A DNA stretch of 64,000 bases from Chloroflexi bacterium bin125. Lineage in GTDB: Bacteria; Chloroflexota; Dehalococcoidia; Bin125. Under the pieces are notes generated by a model. It made no database searches and had not been told where the DNA came from. It saw nothing but the letters and a program-made list of their open reading frames with translations. Within the stretch, counting starts at the first letter, position 1. Each line of letters starts with the position of its first letter. Positions 44,470 through 53,572 of this stretch are shown in pieces. A program made the position numbers and the translations under genes. The DNA lies in the NCBI GenBank assembly GCA_002239025.1, contig MPNM01000002.1, positions 124,001 through 188,000 of the forward strand, read 5' to 3'.

Positions 44470-45577
44470 AGGTCATTGGTCCTACTTGGTGAATCAGGCC
44501 TTTGAGTTCTAGGGTCGCCATTGCAGCGGCGGTTTCATGGACAGGCTGCTGGAGGATGCGCGACAGTTCATCGACGTGGATCGCTTCGCTGCCGATGCGT
44601 TCCAGCAAGACTGCCTCGACAGGATCTTCAGGAAGCTGTTCCACCAATTCCGCCTGCCGCTCGATCGGTCCCAGGTTTAGCTCCTCGAGGATGTCCTGGG
44701 CACAAGTGACGAGCTTACCCAATCCGCGCTTGATGACGTTGTTGGCTCCGGTCGATTGCTCAGAAGTGATTGGACCTGGAACAGCAAAGACTTCCCGTCC
44801 CTGGTCGAGCGCAGAAGTGACGGTATGCCAGGTTCCTGACTTTTCGCCGGCCTCGGTGACCAGTGTGCCCAGCGTCATCCCAGCGATGATCCGGTTGCGG
44901 CGTGGAAAGTAGCGGGCATCGGGCCGAGTGCCGAGCGGATACTCGCTGAGCATGGCTCCGCCAGTGTCAAGGATCCTTGCAGCCAACGGCTTGTGTTCAG
45001 GGGGATACACACGATCGAGTCCGCAGGCGACGACCGCGATCGTACGTCCGCCGTGTTCGAGTGCAGTTTCGTGAGCGATGCCGTCTACGCCACGCGCGAG
45101 CCCGGAGACGATGGTCAGGCCTGAACCGGCGAGTTCAGCGCTCAGGGCGCGTGTTACCTGCTGTCCATAGGCCGTCGGCCTTCGAGTGCCGACGACCGCC
45201 AGCGACCACTCGTCGCGTTCGATTAAATCGCCGCGGACGTACAACAGCGGAGGCGGATCAGGAATCTCTTTGAGTCGGCGCGGGTAGCGGTCATCCTCCG
45301 GCGTCAGTGCAGTGACGCCTTCGTCCAACATGCGTGTGTAGGCGTCATGGGGATCTAGCGTTGTTCGCGTCGATTCGATCTCGTCGGTCGTGCGCTTGTC
45401 GAGTCCAGCTTGTCGTAGCTGGGTTCGGTCGGCTCCCCAGGCATCCTCGAGGCTGTCGAAGTGACGTTCGAGAGCACTCATTCGCGCCGGACCAACGCCA
45501 GTCACATGCGAAAACGCGACCCGAAAGGGGACATCGCTGTCTGTCGGGCTATTGGTTGGTTCGTTGAAATGAGGCAC
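44456..45577 (-). CDS. dprA: DNA-processing protein DprA
   Basis: 373 residues. N-terminal HhH-like part (FSHVTGVGPARMSALERHFDS), Rossmann-like DprA core with AVVGTRRPTAYG and GSGLTIVSGLARGVDGIAHETAL, and a C-terminal winged-helix DML1-like part (about 310-373). It loads RecA on incoming single-stranded DNA during transformation. GTG start at 45577. Immediately upstream of topA, a widespread dprA-topA pairing. Confidence 0.95.
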   Translation of the reverse strand: MPHFNEPTNSPTDSDVPFRVAFSHVTGVGPARMSALERHFDSLEDAWGADRTQLRQAGLDKRTTDEIESTRTTLDPHDAYTRMLDEGVTALTPEDDRYPRRLKEIPDPPPLLYVRGDLIERDEWSLAVVGTRRPTAYGQQVTRALSAELAGSGLTIVSGLARGVDGIAHETALEHGGRTIAVVACGLDRVYPPEHKPLAARILDTGGAMLSEYPLGTRPDARYFPRRNRIIAGMTLGTLVTEAGEKSGTWHTVTSALDQGREVFAVPGPITSEQSTGANNVIKRGLGKLVTCAQDILEELNLGPIERQAELVEQLPEDPVEAVLLERIGSEAIHVDELSRILQQPVHETAAAMATLELKGLIHQVGPMTYARR

Positions 45578-45603
45578 GGGCGCTCACGTTAGCGCGAGTT
45601 GGC

Positions 45604-46869
45604 CTAGCTGTCAGTAGCAGGCGCTGCGAGGCTTACAGCGCGCATTTGTACCACACGACGTCCGTTCATGCGCTCGACGATGACCGACAGGCTGCCCAGC
45701 CGGACTTCGTCGCCCACTTCCGGAATGCGCCCCAGCCGATCGAAGACGAGCCCGGCGACGGTGTCATAGTCGGCTGCTTCGATGTGTCCGCCGATCTGTT
45801 CCAGCGCTGCCAGCGGAGCTCGTCCATCGAGAATGAGGTCGCCGTCCACCAGTCGGGCATCGTCGTCGTCAGCTCCGGCGGGATCGTATTCATCAGCGAT
45901 TTCGCCGACGATCTCTTCCAGGATGTCCTCAAGTGTGATCAATCCGGCGGTGCCGCCGTACTCGTCCAGCACAATCGCCATATGTACACGTGAGCCCCGG
46001 AGATCGTGCAGGAGATCGTCGATCAGTTTGGACTCGGGCACGAGAATCGGTTCGCGTCCAATTTCGGCAATGGGACGATCATGGTCTTTGAGAATCTCGG
46101 CCAGCAGGTCCTTTGCATAAGCAATGCCGATGATGTTGTCGATCGAGTCTTCGAAGATGGGAACACGGGAGAATCCGTTCTCCAAGAGGAAGTTGGCTGC
46201 GTCGGTCAGGTTCGTGTCGGACGGAAGCGCGGCGATGTCAGGACGTGGAGTCATCGCTTCGCGCACGACTCGGCCACCAATCGTCATGATGCCACGGATC
46301 ATTTCGCGTTCATCGTCGGCGATGGTCTCGTTCTCCTGCTCGATCAGGACTTCAATGTCGGTTGGTTGGGGCGCAACTTCTGTGTGTCGGCGTCCGAGAC
46401 CGGTAACCAACCGCGCCGGCGCTTCAAGGATCGCTGCCGGCACGAGGAACACGGCGTCCAGCAAGTCGATTGCCGGAACAAAGTTCATCGCAAAGCCCTC
46501 GGGCCAGGTTGCAGCCAGTCGTCTCGGCACAGAGTGAATCAGGGCGGCAACGACTGCTGAGACCAGGCCGGTTATGACCATCGATTCCCATTGAAAGCCG
46601 ATTTCGCGGACGACGATGTAGAAGACTGCGGTGAAACCACTTGCGATCGCGACTGTGCGACCGACAGCAAATGATCCGAGCGCGCGTTCGCGGTCGGCAG
46701 TGATTCTTGTCAGACGGTTGGCGCGACGGCTGTCGGGCTGTCTGCTGGCTAGCAGTCGGGCTCGGGAACGAGAGAGGGAAATCACGCCGGCTTCGGCGAT
46801 CGCCTCGAGCGTCAGCAGCACGACGGCCAGGATCAGGATGACCAACGCGACGATCGAGCTGTCGCTCAT
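45604..46869 (-). CDS. CNNM/HlyC-CorC family transporter-associated protein with CBS pair
   Basis: 421 residues. CNNM membrane domain (helices at about 5-25, 70-90, 95-115 and near 140-155), a tandem CBS domain pair (about 205-325; MTPRPDIAALPSDTNLTDAA, VVLDEYGGTAGLITLEDILEEIVGEI) and the C-terminal CorC-HlyC domain (about 335-421; GDLILDGRAPLAAL). Likely Mg2+/Co2+ efflux or related transport in the membrane. Overlaps glmU by 4 nt (ATGA); followed by dprA after 26 nt. Confidence 0.93.
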   Translation of the reverse strand: MSDSSIVALVILILAVVLLTLEAIAEAGVISLSRSRARLLASRQPDSRRANRLTRITADRERALGSFAVGRTVAIASGFTAVFYIVVREIGFQWESMVITGLVSAVVAALIHSVPRRLAATWPEGFAMNFVPAIDLLDAVFLVPAAILEAPARLVTGLGRRHTEVAPQPTDIEVLIEQENETIADDEREMIRGIMTIGGRVVREAMTPRPDIAALPSDTNLTDAANFLLENGFSRVPIFEDSIDNIIGIAYAKDLLAEILKDHDRPIAEIGREPILVPESKLIDDLLHDLRGSRVHMAIVLDEYGGTAGLITLEDILEEIVGEIADEYDPAGADDDDARLVDGDLILDGRAPLAALEQIGGHIEAADYDTVAGLVFDRLGRIPEVGDEVRLGSLSVIVERMNGRRVVQMRAVSLAAPATDS

Positions 46870-48278
46870 GAGCCTGGCTCCGAGTCTCGCTGAGAGCGAC
46901 GCGAAGGCGTCAGCCGAGCGGGATGACCGACGGCGTTGCCGTCGTCAGGGACATCCTTTGTCACGACTGCGCCCGCGCCCGTCCTGGCTCTTGCGCCCAC
47001 GGTTACGGGCGCGACCAGCATGGTGTCGGAGCCGATGAACGCGTCCTCGCCGATAATCGTCCGGTGCTTGGACTCGCCATCGAAGTTACACGTGATCGCG
47101 CCGGCGCCGATATTCGCGCGCTGACCGACCTCGGCGTCGCCGAGGTAGCTGAAATGTCCGATCTGGACGCCCTCGCCGATTCGAGATTCCTTGAGTTCGG
47201 CATGTGTGCCGATGTGGGCACGAGACTCAATCATGCAGCCGGGGCGGATCGTGGAATAGGGGCCGACCTCGACTTCATCGCGCAAGATCGAGCCGCGGAC
47301 GGTGCACGATTCCAGGATGCAGTCACGGCCAATGGTCGAATCTCTTACGATTGCGTTTGGCCCGATTCTCGCTCTGGTTGCAACCGTCGTGCGACCGCTG
47401 ATGTGGCTGCCGGGCTCGAGCACTGCGCCAGGTTCGATGGTTGCCCGCGCATCGATCCAAACAGCACGGCGGTCGGGGATGTGTACGCCGCACTCGCTCA
47501 GTCGGCCAATCACACGATTGCGAACAACGTCTTCCGCGTCTGCGGCGTCGGCCGGGGTCTCAACGTTGAGTCGAACGCCGCCTAGATCGACTTCGATCGC
47601 GACTGCGCTCCCCCGCGCGACTGCAGCCGGAATCGAATCTGTGGCGTAGGCTTCACTGGTTGCGCTCTCAACGATGCGTTCGATTTCAGGCCAGAAAAAG
47701 TCGCTGCGGAAGAGATAGAAGCCCAGATTGACCTCGTCGATTGCCCGCTCGTCCTTGGATGCGTCTCGCCATTCGACGATTCCTTCGAGACTGCCGTCTT
47801 GACCGCGAAGGATTCTTCCCATCCTGGCTGGGTCATTGACTCTGGCCGTCGCGAGTGCGGCATCAAACTCGCCGGCCTTGAGCAGGGGGCGAACGTGGCT
47901 CGCCGCCAGCAAGGGGAGGTCGCCGTTGACGACGAGTACATGCGAAGTCTCGACATGCGCTCGAGCGGCAATGACGGCGTCGGCGGTACCTCGCGGTTCT
48001 TGCTGGACTGCGAATCGAAGGTCCATGTTGCCGGCGTCATCTGCGAGGGCCTCACGAACCGGCTCGCCGCGTTCCCCAGGTGGAACCACGGCCACCGCCT
48101 TGCCGATCCCGGCGTCGCCCAGGGCATGGATCACGTGTGAGGCCATGGCGCGACCGCAGATGGGGAAGGCCGGTTTGGGCACGCCGGAGTTCAGGCGTTT
48201 GCCGAGACCGGCGGCAAGCACCACGGCCGTGATATGCGGAGATGATTCGGATTCTGGTGGATCGTCGTCGGAACTCAA
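46866..48278 (-). CDS. glmU: bifunctional UDP-GlcNAc pyrophosphorylase / GlcN-1-P acetyltransferase
   Basis: 470 residues. N-terminal nucleotidyltransferase (VVLAAGLGKRLNSGVPKPA, residues about 19-37) and C-terminal left-handed beta-helix acetyltransferase with hexapeptide repeats (VQIGHFSYLGDAEVG; NIGAGAITCNFDG). It makes UDP-GlcNAc from GlcN-1-P. TTG start at 48278, supported by SD GGAG 6 nt before it. First gene of the long minus string; a good promoter lies at 48312-48341. Confidence 0.95.
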   Translation of the reverse strand: MSSDDDPPESESSPHITAVVLAAGLGKRLNSGVPKPAFPICGRAMASHVIHALGDAGIGKAVAVVPPGERGEPVREALADDAGNMDLRFAVQQEPRGTADAVIAARAHVETSHVLVVNGDLPLLAASHVRPLLKAGEFDAALATARVNDPARMGRILRGQDGSLEGIVEWRDASKDERAIDEVNLGFYLFRSDFFWPEIERIVESATSEAYATDSIPAAVARGSAVAIEVDLGGVRLNVETPADAADAEDVVRNRVIGRLSECGVHIPDRRAVWIDARATIEPGAVLEPGSHISGRTTVATRARIGPNAIVRDSTIGRDCILESCTVRGSILRDEVEVGPYSTIRPGCMIESRAHIGTHAELKESRIGEGVQIGHFSYLGDAEVGQRANIGAGAITCNFDGESKHRTIIGEDAFIGSDTMLVAPVTVGARARTGAGAVVTKDVPDDGNAVGHPARLTPSRRSQRDSEPGS

Positions 48279-48311
48279 GTGGGGCTCCGATTCAAGCGGG
48301 CCGGTGCAGTA

Positions 48312-48341
48312 ACGCTAGGTAGGAAAATCACGGACTGTCAA
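48312..48341 (-). promoter_or_regulatory. sigma-70 promoter for glmU and the downstream string
   Basis: Minus strand: perfect TTGACA (48336-48341), 18-nt spacer, TAGCGT (48312-48317). Transcription would start near 48304, giving a leader of about 26 nt before the TTG start and its GGAG SD. The -10 is the same hexamer as proposed for rplY. Confidence 0.5.
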
Positions 48342-48393
48342 CTATGCAGGCAACGAGCCGTACTCTCACGCCGGAATTCGGTCCGTCCCTGCC

Positions 48394-48399
48394 TATACT
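48394..48399 (+). promoter_or_regulatory. possible -10 (TATACT) for alaS
   Basis: 5 of 6 match to consensus, about 75 nt before the alaS ATG, with no good -35 upstream. The remaining leader shows no T-box-like structure that I can recognise. Confidence 0.3.
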
Positions 48400-48474
48400 C
48401 GGAAATTGCAGCCTGCTCTGAGCGCGGGCCAGCTTTAGCGTGCGCAATTCAACTCTTGAGGCAGCCATTCAGCT

Positions 48475-51123
48475 ATGGACGCACAGACGATTCGCCAGAC
48501 GTTCACCGATTTCTTCGTTGACCGCGACCACCTCGCAGTGGCGTCCGCGCCGTTGACGGCGCCTGGCGATCCTACGCTGCTCTTCACGAGTGCCGGCATG
48601 GTGCCGTTCAAGCCGTATTTCCTCGGTGAATCTCAACCGCCCCACCATCGCCTGACCTCGATCCAGAAGTGCTTCCGCACGACCGACATCGACGAGGTCG
48701 GTGATGCCTCACATCTGACGATGTTCGAGATGTTGGGCAACTTCTCGCTGGGCGATTACTTCAAAGCTGAGGCGCAGGCATGGGCCTGGGAGCTGGTCAC
48801 ACACGTGATCGGCATTCCGGCCGAACGTCTCGTGGCCACCGTGTTCACCGACGACGACTACGCCTACGACCAGTGGAAGAAGATCGGCCTGCCCGATTCG
48901 AAGATCTATCGCTACGGCGAAGATCAAGGCAATTTCTGGGCTGCTGGACCGACGGGTCCGTGCGGTCCCTGCTCCGAGCTGCATTACGACATGCGTCCTG
49001 GATACCGAGACGGCACCGGTCCGGCTGAAGCGGAAGAGAAGTGGCTTGAGATCTGGAATCTCGTCTTTATGCAGTGGACGCGATTCGACGACGGCACGCG
49101 GGAAGATCTCCCTGCGCAGAGCATCGACACCGGCGCCGGGCTCGAGCGCTGGGCGATGATGCTGCAGGACAAAGACAATCTCTACGACACCGACTTGTTT
49201 GTACCGCTGCTGAACTACATCGGCGGCCGTTGCGATCTCGATTACCACAGCGCCGACGAGGCCCAGCGTCGCGCGATGCGCGTCGTGGCCGAGCACGGCC
49301 GAGCGATGACCTTCCTGATCGCCGACGGCGCGCTGCCGGGCAACGAGGGTCGAGGATACGTACTGCGCCGCTTGATCCGGCGCGCCCTGTACATGGCCGA
49401 CTCGCTGGGAATTCGAGATGACTTGCTGTCGGACATCGCGATCCAGGTGCGAGAAGGGATGGGAGCCTGGTACCCGGAACTCGATGAACACTCAGCGCTC
49501 GTGGCCAACGTCCTTGACCAGGAAGAGCATCGTTTCCGCCGGACGTTGTCGACGGGTCGTTCGCTGCTTGAAGGTCGCATTGCAGAGCTTGAGTCCGGAA
49601 CGATCAGCGGGCGTGATGCCTTCGAGCTCTACGACACGTATGGCCTTCCCTTCGAGGTGACAGCGGAGGTCGCTCGAGAGAATCAGGCGATCGGAGATGA
49701 ATCCGAAGTCAGAGCAGAGTTCGAATCGGCGCTCGAGGAGCAGCGTGAACGCTCGCGCCAGCAGGCCACGTTTGCCTATGACGAAGCAGCAGCCCAGTAT
49801 GCGGAACTCGACACCGCGACACAGTTCACCGGATACGAGTCAATCGAGGCAGAGGCTGAAGTGGTCGCTATCGTCGCGGGTGGTGAACGGGTTGCGCGAG
49901 CGGCGGTCGGCGAGGATGTCTCCGTCGTCCTCGACCGGACACCCTTTTATCCGGAAGGTGGTGGACAAGTTGGAGACGCTGGTTGGCTGCGCGGCGCTGA
50001 TCTGCAAATCGATGTCGAGGACACTCGCGCCTTCGGTGATGTCATTGCGCACGTTGGCAAGGTGGCTTCAGGCGGTATCGCGGTGGGAGATCGGGTCTCG
50101 GCGACAGTCAGCCGGGACCGGAGAGCCGACGCTGCACGCAATCACACAGCGACACACCTACTCCACGCGGCACTACGACGCGTGCTCGGTGAGCACGTCC
50201 GCCAGGCAGGTTCGCTGGTCGCTCCCGATCACCTGCGCTTCGACTACACCCAGCCCGAGGCGCCCGCTGCAGAAGACCTGCGCAAAGTTCAGCAGCTTGT
50301 CCAGGAGCGAATTCGCGAGAACATTCCAGTCGCCACAACGGAGATGTCGTACGACGACGCGCTCAAGACCGGCGCGATGGCAATCTTTGGGGAGAAGTAT
50401 GAGACTGCCGTCCGGGTCGTGGAGATTTGCGACCCGGCCCCTCACGTACACGATTGTTTCTCCAAGGAGCTGTGCGGCGGCACACACGCACCGGCAACAG
50501 GGTTTGTGGGCGCGTTCCAGATCATCTCGGAAGGCAGCGTCGGCGCCGGGGTTCGCCGAATCGTAGCCTTGACAGGCTCCACGGCGTCCGGCTGGACTGA
50601 TGCCCGCCTCGACGCGCTCAACGAGATTGCCGGCGCAGTCCGGTCTACGCCCGACACTGCAGGCGAACGAATTGCTCAACTGCAAGCCGAGGCCGCAGAA
50701 CTGCGACGGCGACTGCAAGCCGTGGAGGCCAAGACCGGCGCCACCGTCGCCGAAGACCTCGCGGCAGGCGCATCCGATGTGGGCGATATCGCGGTCGCAG
50801 TTGGCCAAGTCGCTGTGGAATCGGCGGATGCGCTGCGTCGCACAGGAGACGAGGTTCGGCGGCGACTACAGGAGCGCGACCGTGAAGGCGTGATTGTGCT
50901 TGGGGCCGTCGCGAACGACCGCCCATTGTTTGTTGCGATGGCGACGGACGGCGCGGTAGCCGCAGGCGTCAACGCCGGAAAGCTGATAGGCGGAATTGCG
51001 CGGCTCGCTGGCGGAGGCGGAGGCGGCAGTCCTGACATGGCTCAAGCCGGAGGTCGCCAAGCGGACAAGCTCGACGAGGCGCTCGATTCGGCCGTTGACG
51101 CAGTCCGAGCTCAGCTTGGGTAG
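48475..51123 (+). CDS. alaS: alanyl-tRNA synthetase
   Basis: 882 residues, full length. Catalytic class-II core at the N-terminus (TLLFTSAGMVPFKPYFLG; FEMLGNFSLGDYFK; the GPCGPCSELHYD block). The editing domain has HNHTATHLLH and the distal SKELCGGTHAPATG (zinc-binding His and Cys residues). C-terminal oligomerisation/DHHA1 domain ends in a Gly-rich GGGGGGSPDMAQAGG motif. First gene of a plus-strand operon running through ruvX, mltG and the aro genes. Start ATG at 48475; no strong SD. Confidence 0.98.
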   Translation: MDAQTIRQTFTDFFVDRDHLAVASAPLTAPGDPTLLFTSAGMVPFKPYFLGESQPPHHRLTSIQKCFRTTDIDEVGDASHLTMFEMLGNFSLGDYFKAEAQAWAWELVTHVIGIPAERLVATVFTDDDYAYDQWKKIGLPDSKIYRYGEDQGNFWAAGPTGPCGPCSELHYDMRPGYRDGTGPAEAEEKWLEIWNLVFMQWTRFDDGTREDLPAQSIDTGAGLERWAMMLQDKDNLYDTDLFVPLLNYIGGRCDLDYHSADEAQRRAMRVVAEHGRAMTFLIADGALPGNEGRGYVLRRLIRRALYMADSLGIRDDLLSDIAIQVREGMGAWYPELDEHSALVANVLDQEEHRFRRTLSTGRSLLEGRIAELESGTISGRDAFELYDTYGLPFEVTAEVARENQAIGDESEVRAEFESALEEQRERSRQQATFAYDEAAAQYAELDTATQFTGYESIEAEAEVVAIVAGGERVARAAVGEDVSVVLDRTPFYPEGGGQVGDAGWLRGADLQIDVEDTRAFGDVIAHVGKVASGGIAVGDRVSATVSRDRRADAARNHTATHLLHAALRRVLGEHVRQAGSLVAPDHLRFDYTQPEAPAAEDLRKVQQLVQERIRENIPVATTEMSYDDALKTGAMAIFGEKYETAVRVVEICDPAPHVHDCFSKELCGGTHAPATGFVGAFQIISEGSVGAGVRRIVALTGSTASGWTDARLDALNEIAGAVRSTPDTAGERIAQLQAEAAELRRRLQAVEAKTGATVAEDLAAGASDVGDIAVAVGQVAVESADALRRTGDEVRRRLQERDREGVIVLGAVANDRPLFVAMATDGAVAAGVNAGKLIGGIARLAGGGGGGSPDMAQAGGRQADKLDEALDSAVDAVRAQLG

Positions 51124-51141
51124 TGGGATAGGGCGCGTTCG

Positions 51142-51642
51142 ATGACGCGCGGATGCGCAGTTGGGATCGACCCGGGTGAACGATGGATCGGCGTGGCACG
51201 GGCCGCATCGGGTTCCGACCTCGCGCTGCCAGTGGGCACGATCGATCGCAGTGCTGGAGACGCCGGAACAGCGAAGGCGTTGAAGTCGATGCTCGGCGGC
51301 GAGGCCGTCTCTGAGCTTGTCATCGGCGTGCCGCTTCGTCCCGATGGTCGTGAGGACGCGCAGGCGACGGCGTTTCGGCAGTTTGGCGAAGCGCTTGCGG
51401 AATCGCTTGGGGCCTTGTGTGTCGCCCAGGACGAGCGATTCTCCAGTGAGCCTCCGACGGTGAATGACAATCAGCTCGCCGGCGGCGGCCGAAAATCGAG
51501 GGCTCGAGGTAAGAAAAGCATTCAGCGTCAGCGCCGTGATCGAGAACGTTCTCACTCGACTGCAGCAGCGCGGATTTTGCAACGCTGGCTCGACTCGCAG
51601 AAGGGACATCGAGCCCGCGAACAGGCGGATCGCGGCGTTTGA
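51142..51642 (+). CDS. ruvX: Holliday-junction resolvase-like RuvX/YqgF
   Basis: 166 residues, RNase H-like YqgF family. Visible acid residues in AVGIDPGERWIGVARA, the VIGVPLRPDG block and VAQDERFSS. The latter part contains a basic insert (GGGRKSRARGKKSIQRQRR), and the end carries STAAARILQRWLD. Proposed to process 16S pre-rRNA 5' ends or recombination intermediates. It directly follows alaS (18-nt gap), the common alaS-ruvX-mltG order, and its stop overlaps the mltG ATG. Confidence 0.9.
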   Translation: MTRGCAVGIDPGERWIGVARAASGSDLALPVGTIDRSAGDAGTAKALKSMLGGEAVSELVIGVPLRPDGREDAQATAFRQFGEALAESLGALCVAQDERFSSEPPTVNDNQLAGGGRKSRARGKKSIQRQRRDRERSHSTAAARILQRWLDSQKGHRAREQADRGV

Positions 51643-52715
51643 TGACTGCCTCTCCCTGGCGAACCTGGACCATGGTCGTTCTATTGCTGGTCGCAGTTGG
51701 TTGCGCCGCCGCGGCGACAGTAGCTGTTTCGAGAACGCCTCCCGCTCAGGTCTCGCCGTCGTCGGAGCGCCCGCAGTCAACCACGTTGCAGGGACCATCA
51801 GCCGTGACGATCGTCGAAGGTGACTCAGCCGCAGTGATCGGTCGGCGGCTGCTCTCCGGCGAGGCGATAGAGTCGCACACCCGATTCGAGCTATTGGCGT
51901 TGCTGCTGGGTTGGGAGTCGAGGTTGGAGCCGGGCTCCTACTCGTTCGAGGCAGGTCTGACCACGTTCGAGATTCTGCGACGCATACACTTTGGAGAGAC
52001 CTCGCCGTTGCGCGTGGTGATCCCAGAAGGGCTAAGGATTGAGCAGGTGACGGAACGTCTGGCAAAGGCCGGAGGCATTGATGAGGCGTCGTTTGTGGCG
52101 GCGCTCGAAGCCGCCGCGGGGTCAGTCGTGTCCGGATCGGTCGCCGCACAACGGCCACCGGGGACCTCGCTTGAGGGCTACCTTTTCCCAAGCGCCTATT
52201 CGTTCCCACTGGGAGCGACAGCGGAAGATGCGCTGCGGATGATGCTGTTGCGTTTCAACGACGCACTGACGCCGCGTCTGCTAGAACAGATCAACGCCTC
52301 CGACCGAAGCCTGCACGAGATTTTGATCATCGCCTCGATCATCGAACGGGAGGTGGTCGAGGATTCCGAGCGGGTATTGGTCTCGGCCGTCATCCGTAAT
52401 CGACTGGATGTGGGCATGCTGCTGCAGATGGACTCCACCGTCCAATATGCCGTTGGATCGGCCGGCGAATGGTGGAAGCGCAATCTGACGCTGGATGATC
52501 TCTCTGTGCAGTCCGAGTACAACACCTATGTGTCGCATGGGCTACCTCCGACGCCGATTGCATCGCCAGGATTGGCGTCAATCGAAGCAGCAGCGAATCC
52601 CGCTAATGTGCCCTATCTGTTCTTCGTTGCGCGCGGCGATGGCACTCACGCGTTTGCCGTCACCTACGAGGAACATCAGGCCAACGTCGAGCACTATCGC
52701 GGAGGCCAGGAATGA
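51642..52715 (+). CDS. mltG: endolytic murein transglycosylase MltG
   Basis: 357 residues from the ATG at 51642, which overlaps the ruvX TGA by 1 nt; the in-frame TTG one codon earlier is less likely. One N-terminal membrane helix (about 10-27), a Ser/Pro linker, a LysM-like region and the YceG catalytic domain with the glutamate in IIASIIEREVV. The family signature is YNTYVSHGLPPTPIASPG. It cleaves nascent glycan strands to terminate peptidoglycan elongation at the outer membrane face. Overlaps aroE by 4 nt. Confidence 0.95.
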   Translation: MTASPWRTWTMVVLLLVAVGCAAAATVAVSRTPPAQVSPSSERPQSTTLQGPSAVTIVEGDSAAVIGRRLLSGEAIESHTRFELLALLLGWESRLEPGSYSFEAGLTTFEILRRIHFGETSPLRVVIPEGLRIEQVTERLAKAGGIDEASFVAALEAAAGSVVSGSVAAQRPPGTSLEGYLFPSAYSFPLGATAEDALRMMLLRFNDALTPRLLEQINASDRSLHEILIIASIIEREVVEDSERVLVSAVIRNRLDVGMLLQMDSTVQYAVGSAGEWWKRNLTLDDLSVQSEYNTYVSHGLPPTPIASPGLASIEAAANPANVPYLFFVARGDGTHAFAVTYEEHQANVEHYRGGQE

Positions 52716-53572
52716 CACTACGTGTCGGTGTGATCGGACATCCCGTGGCGCACAGCATTTCGCCACGCTTTCAACAGGCGGGATTTGACGCTGCGGAGCT
52801 TGATGTCAGCTACAGCGCATGGGATCTTGCCCCAGGCGAACTCGAAGGCTTCATTGACGGGCTGCGCGACGATGATGCATTGGGCGCGAACATCACCATC
52901 CCGTACAAGGAAGCTGCGCTGCGGCACATGGATGGTCTACACCAGACAGCGCGGTTTGTTGGGGCGATCAACACGATCGTGAACAACTCAGGACACTTGC
53001 AGGGATACAACACAGATGTGACGGGGTTCCAGCGGTCGTTGTCTGAGGCTAGTTTCGACCCTTCCGGAGCGCATGCAGTCCTCTGGGGAGCTGGAGGAGT
53101 TGCCAGAGCGGTTGCCTGGGCGTTGATCTGGCGTGGAGTGGAGGCGTTGACGATCATCAATCGCACAGCGGTGCGAGGAGGACGGCTGCGACACGATCTT
53201 GCATCTGCCTCGGCTGGCGCATCGTTGAAATCCTTAGGCGCCGATGATGAAGGAGTCGCTGATGCTCTGCACTCCGCCGATCTGGTCGTGCAGTGCACTT
53301 CTATTGGACTGAAAGGCAGCGAAACCGACGGACAGCTGCCGTTTAACCCTTCACACTTGTCCAGTGACGCGTTCGTTGCCGATCTGATTGCCAATCCTGT
53401 CGAAACTCCACTGGTTCGGGCGGTTCGGGAGTCGGGACGTCACGCGATCGGTGGATTGCCGATGCTGGTGTACCAGGGCGCAGCGGCGTTCGAACTGTGG
53501 ACTGAGCGCGAGGCGCCAGTCGAGGTCATGCTGAGTCAAGCGGAGGCAGCAATGGCGGAGGCTGGCTCGTGA
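52712..53572 (+). CDS. aroE: shikimate dehydrogenase
   Basis: 286 residues. N-terminal substrate domain (GVIGHPVAHSISPRF; NITIPYKEAAL with catalytic Lys; NTDVTGF with catalytic Asp) and NADP-binding Rossmann domain (LWGAGGVARAVAWAL; NRTAVRGGRL). It reduces 3-dehydroshikimate to shikimate with NADPH. Coupled to mltG (ATGA) and to the next gene (GTGA), so it belongs to the alaS-aro operon. Confidence 0.96.
   Translation: MTLRVGVIGHPVAHSISPRFQQAGFDAAELDVSYSAWDLAPGELEGFIDGLRDDDALGANITIPYKEAALRHMDGLHQTARFVGAINTIVNNSGHLQGYNTDVTGFQRSLSEASFDPSGAHAVLWGAGGVARAVAWALIWRGVEALTIINRTAVRGGRLRHDLASASAGASLKSLGADDEGVADALHSADLVVQCTSIGLKGSETDGQLPFNPSHLSSDAFVADLIANPVETPLVRAVRESGRHAIGGLPMLVYQGAAAFELWTEREAPVEVMLSQAEAAMAEAGS

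Noticed and set aside
48279-48474. T-box leader ahead of alaS
   Set aside because: No specifier loop/antiterminator-like structure or T-box sequence could be recognised in the 196-bp gap.
50866-52209. 447-codon open frame on the minus strand across alaS, ruvX and mltG
   Set aside because: Antisense to three confirmed genes, no domain, Arg/Ser/Pro-rich composition typical of GC-rich shadow frames.
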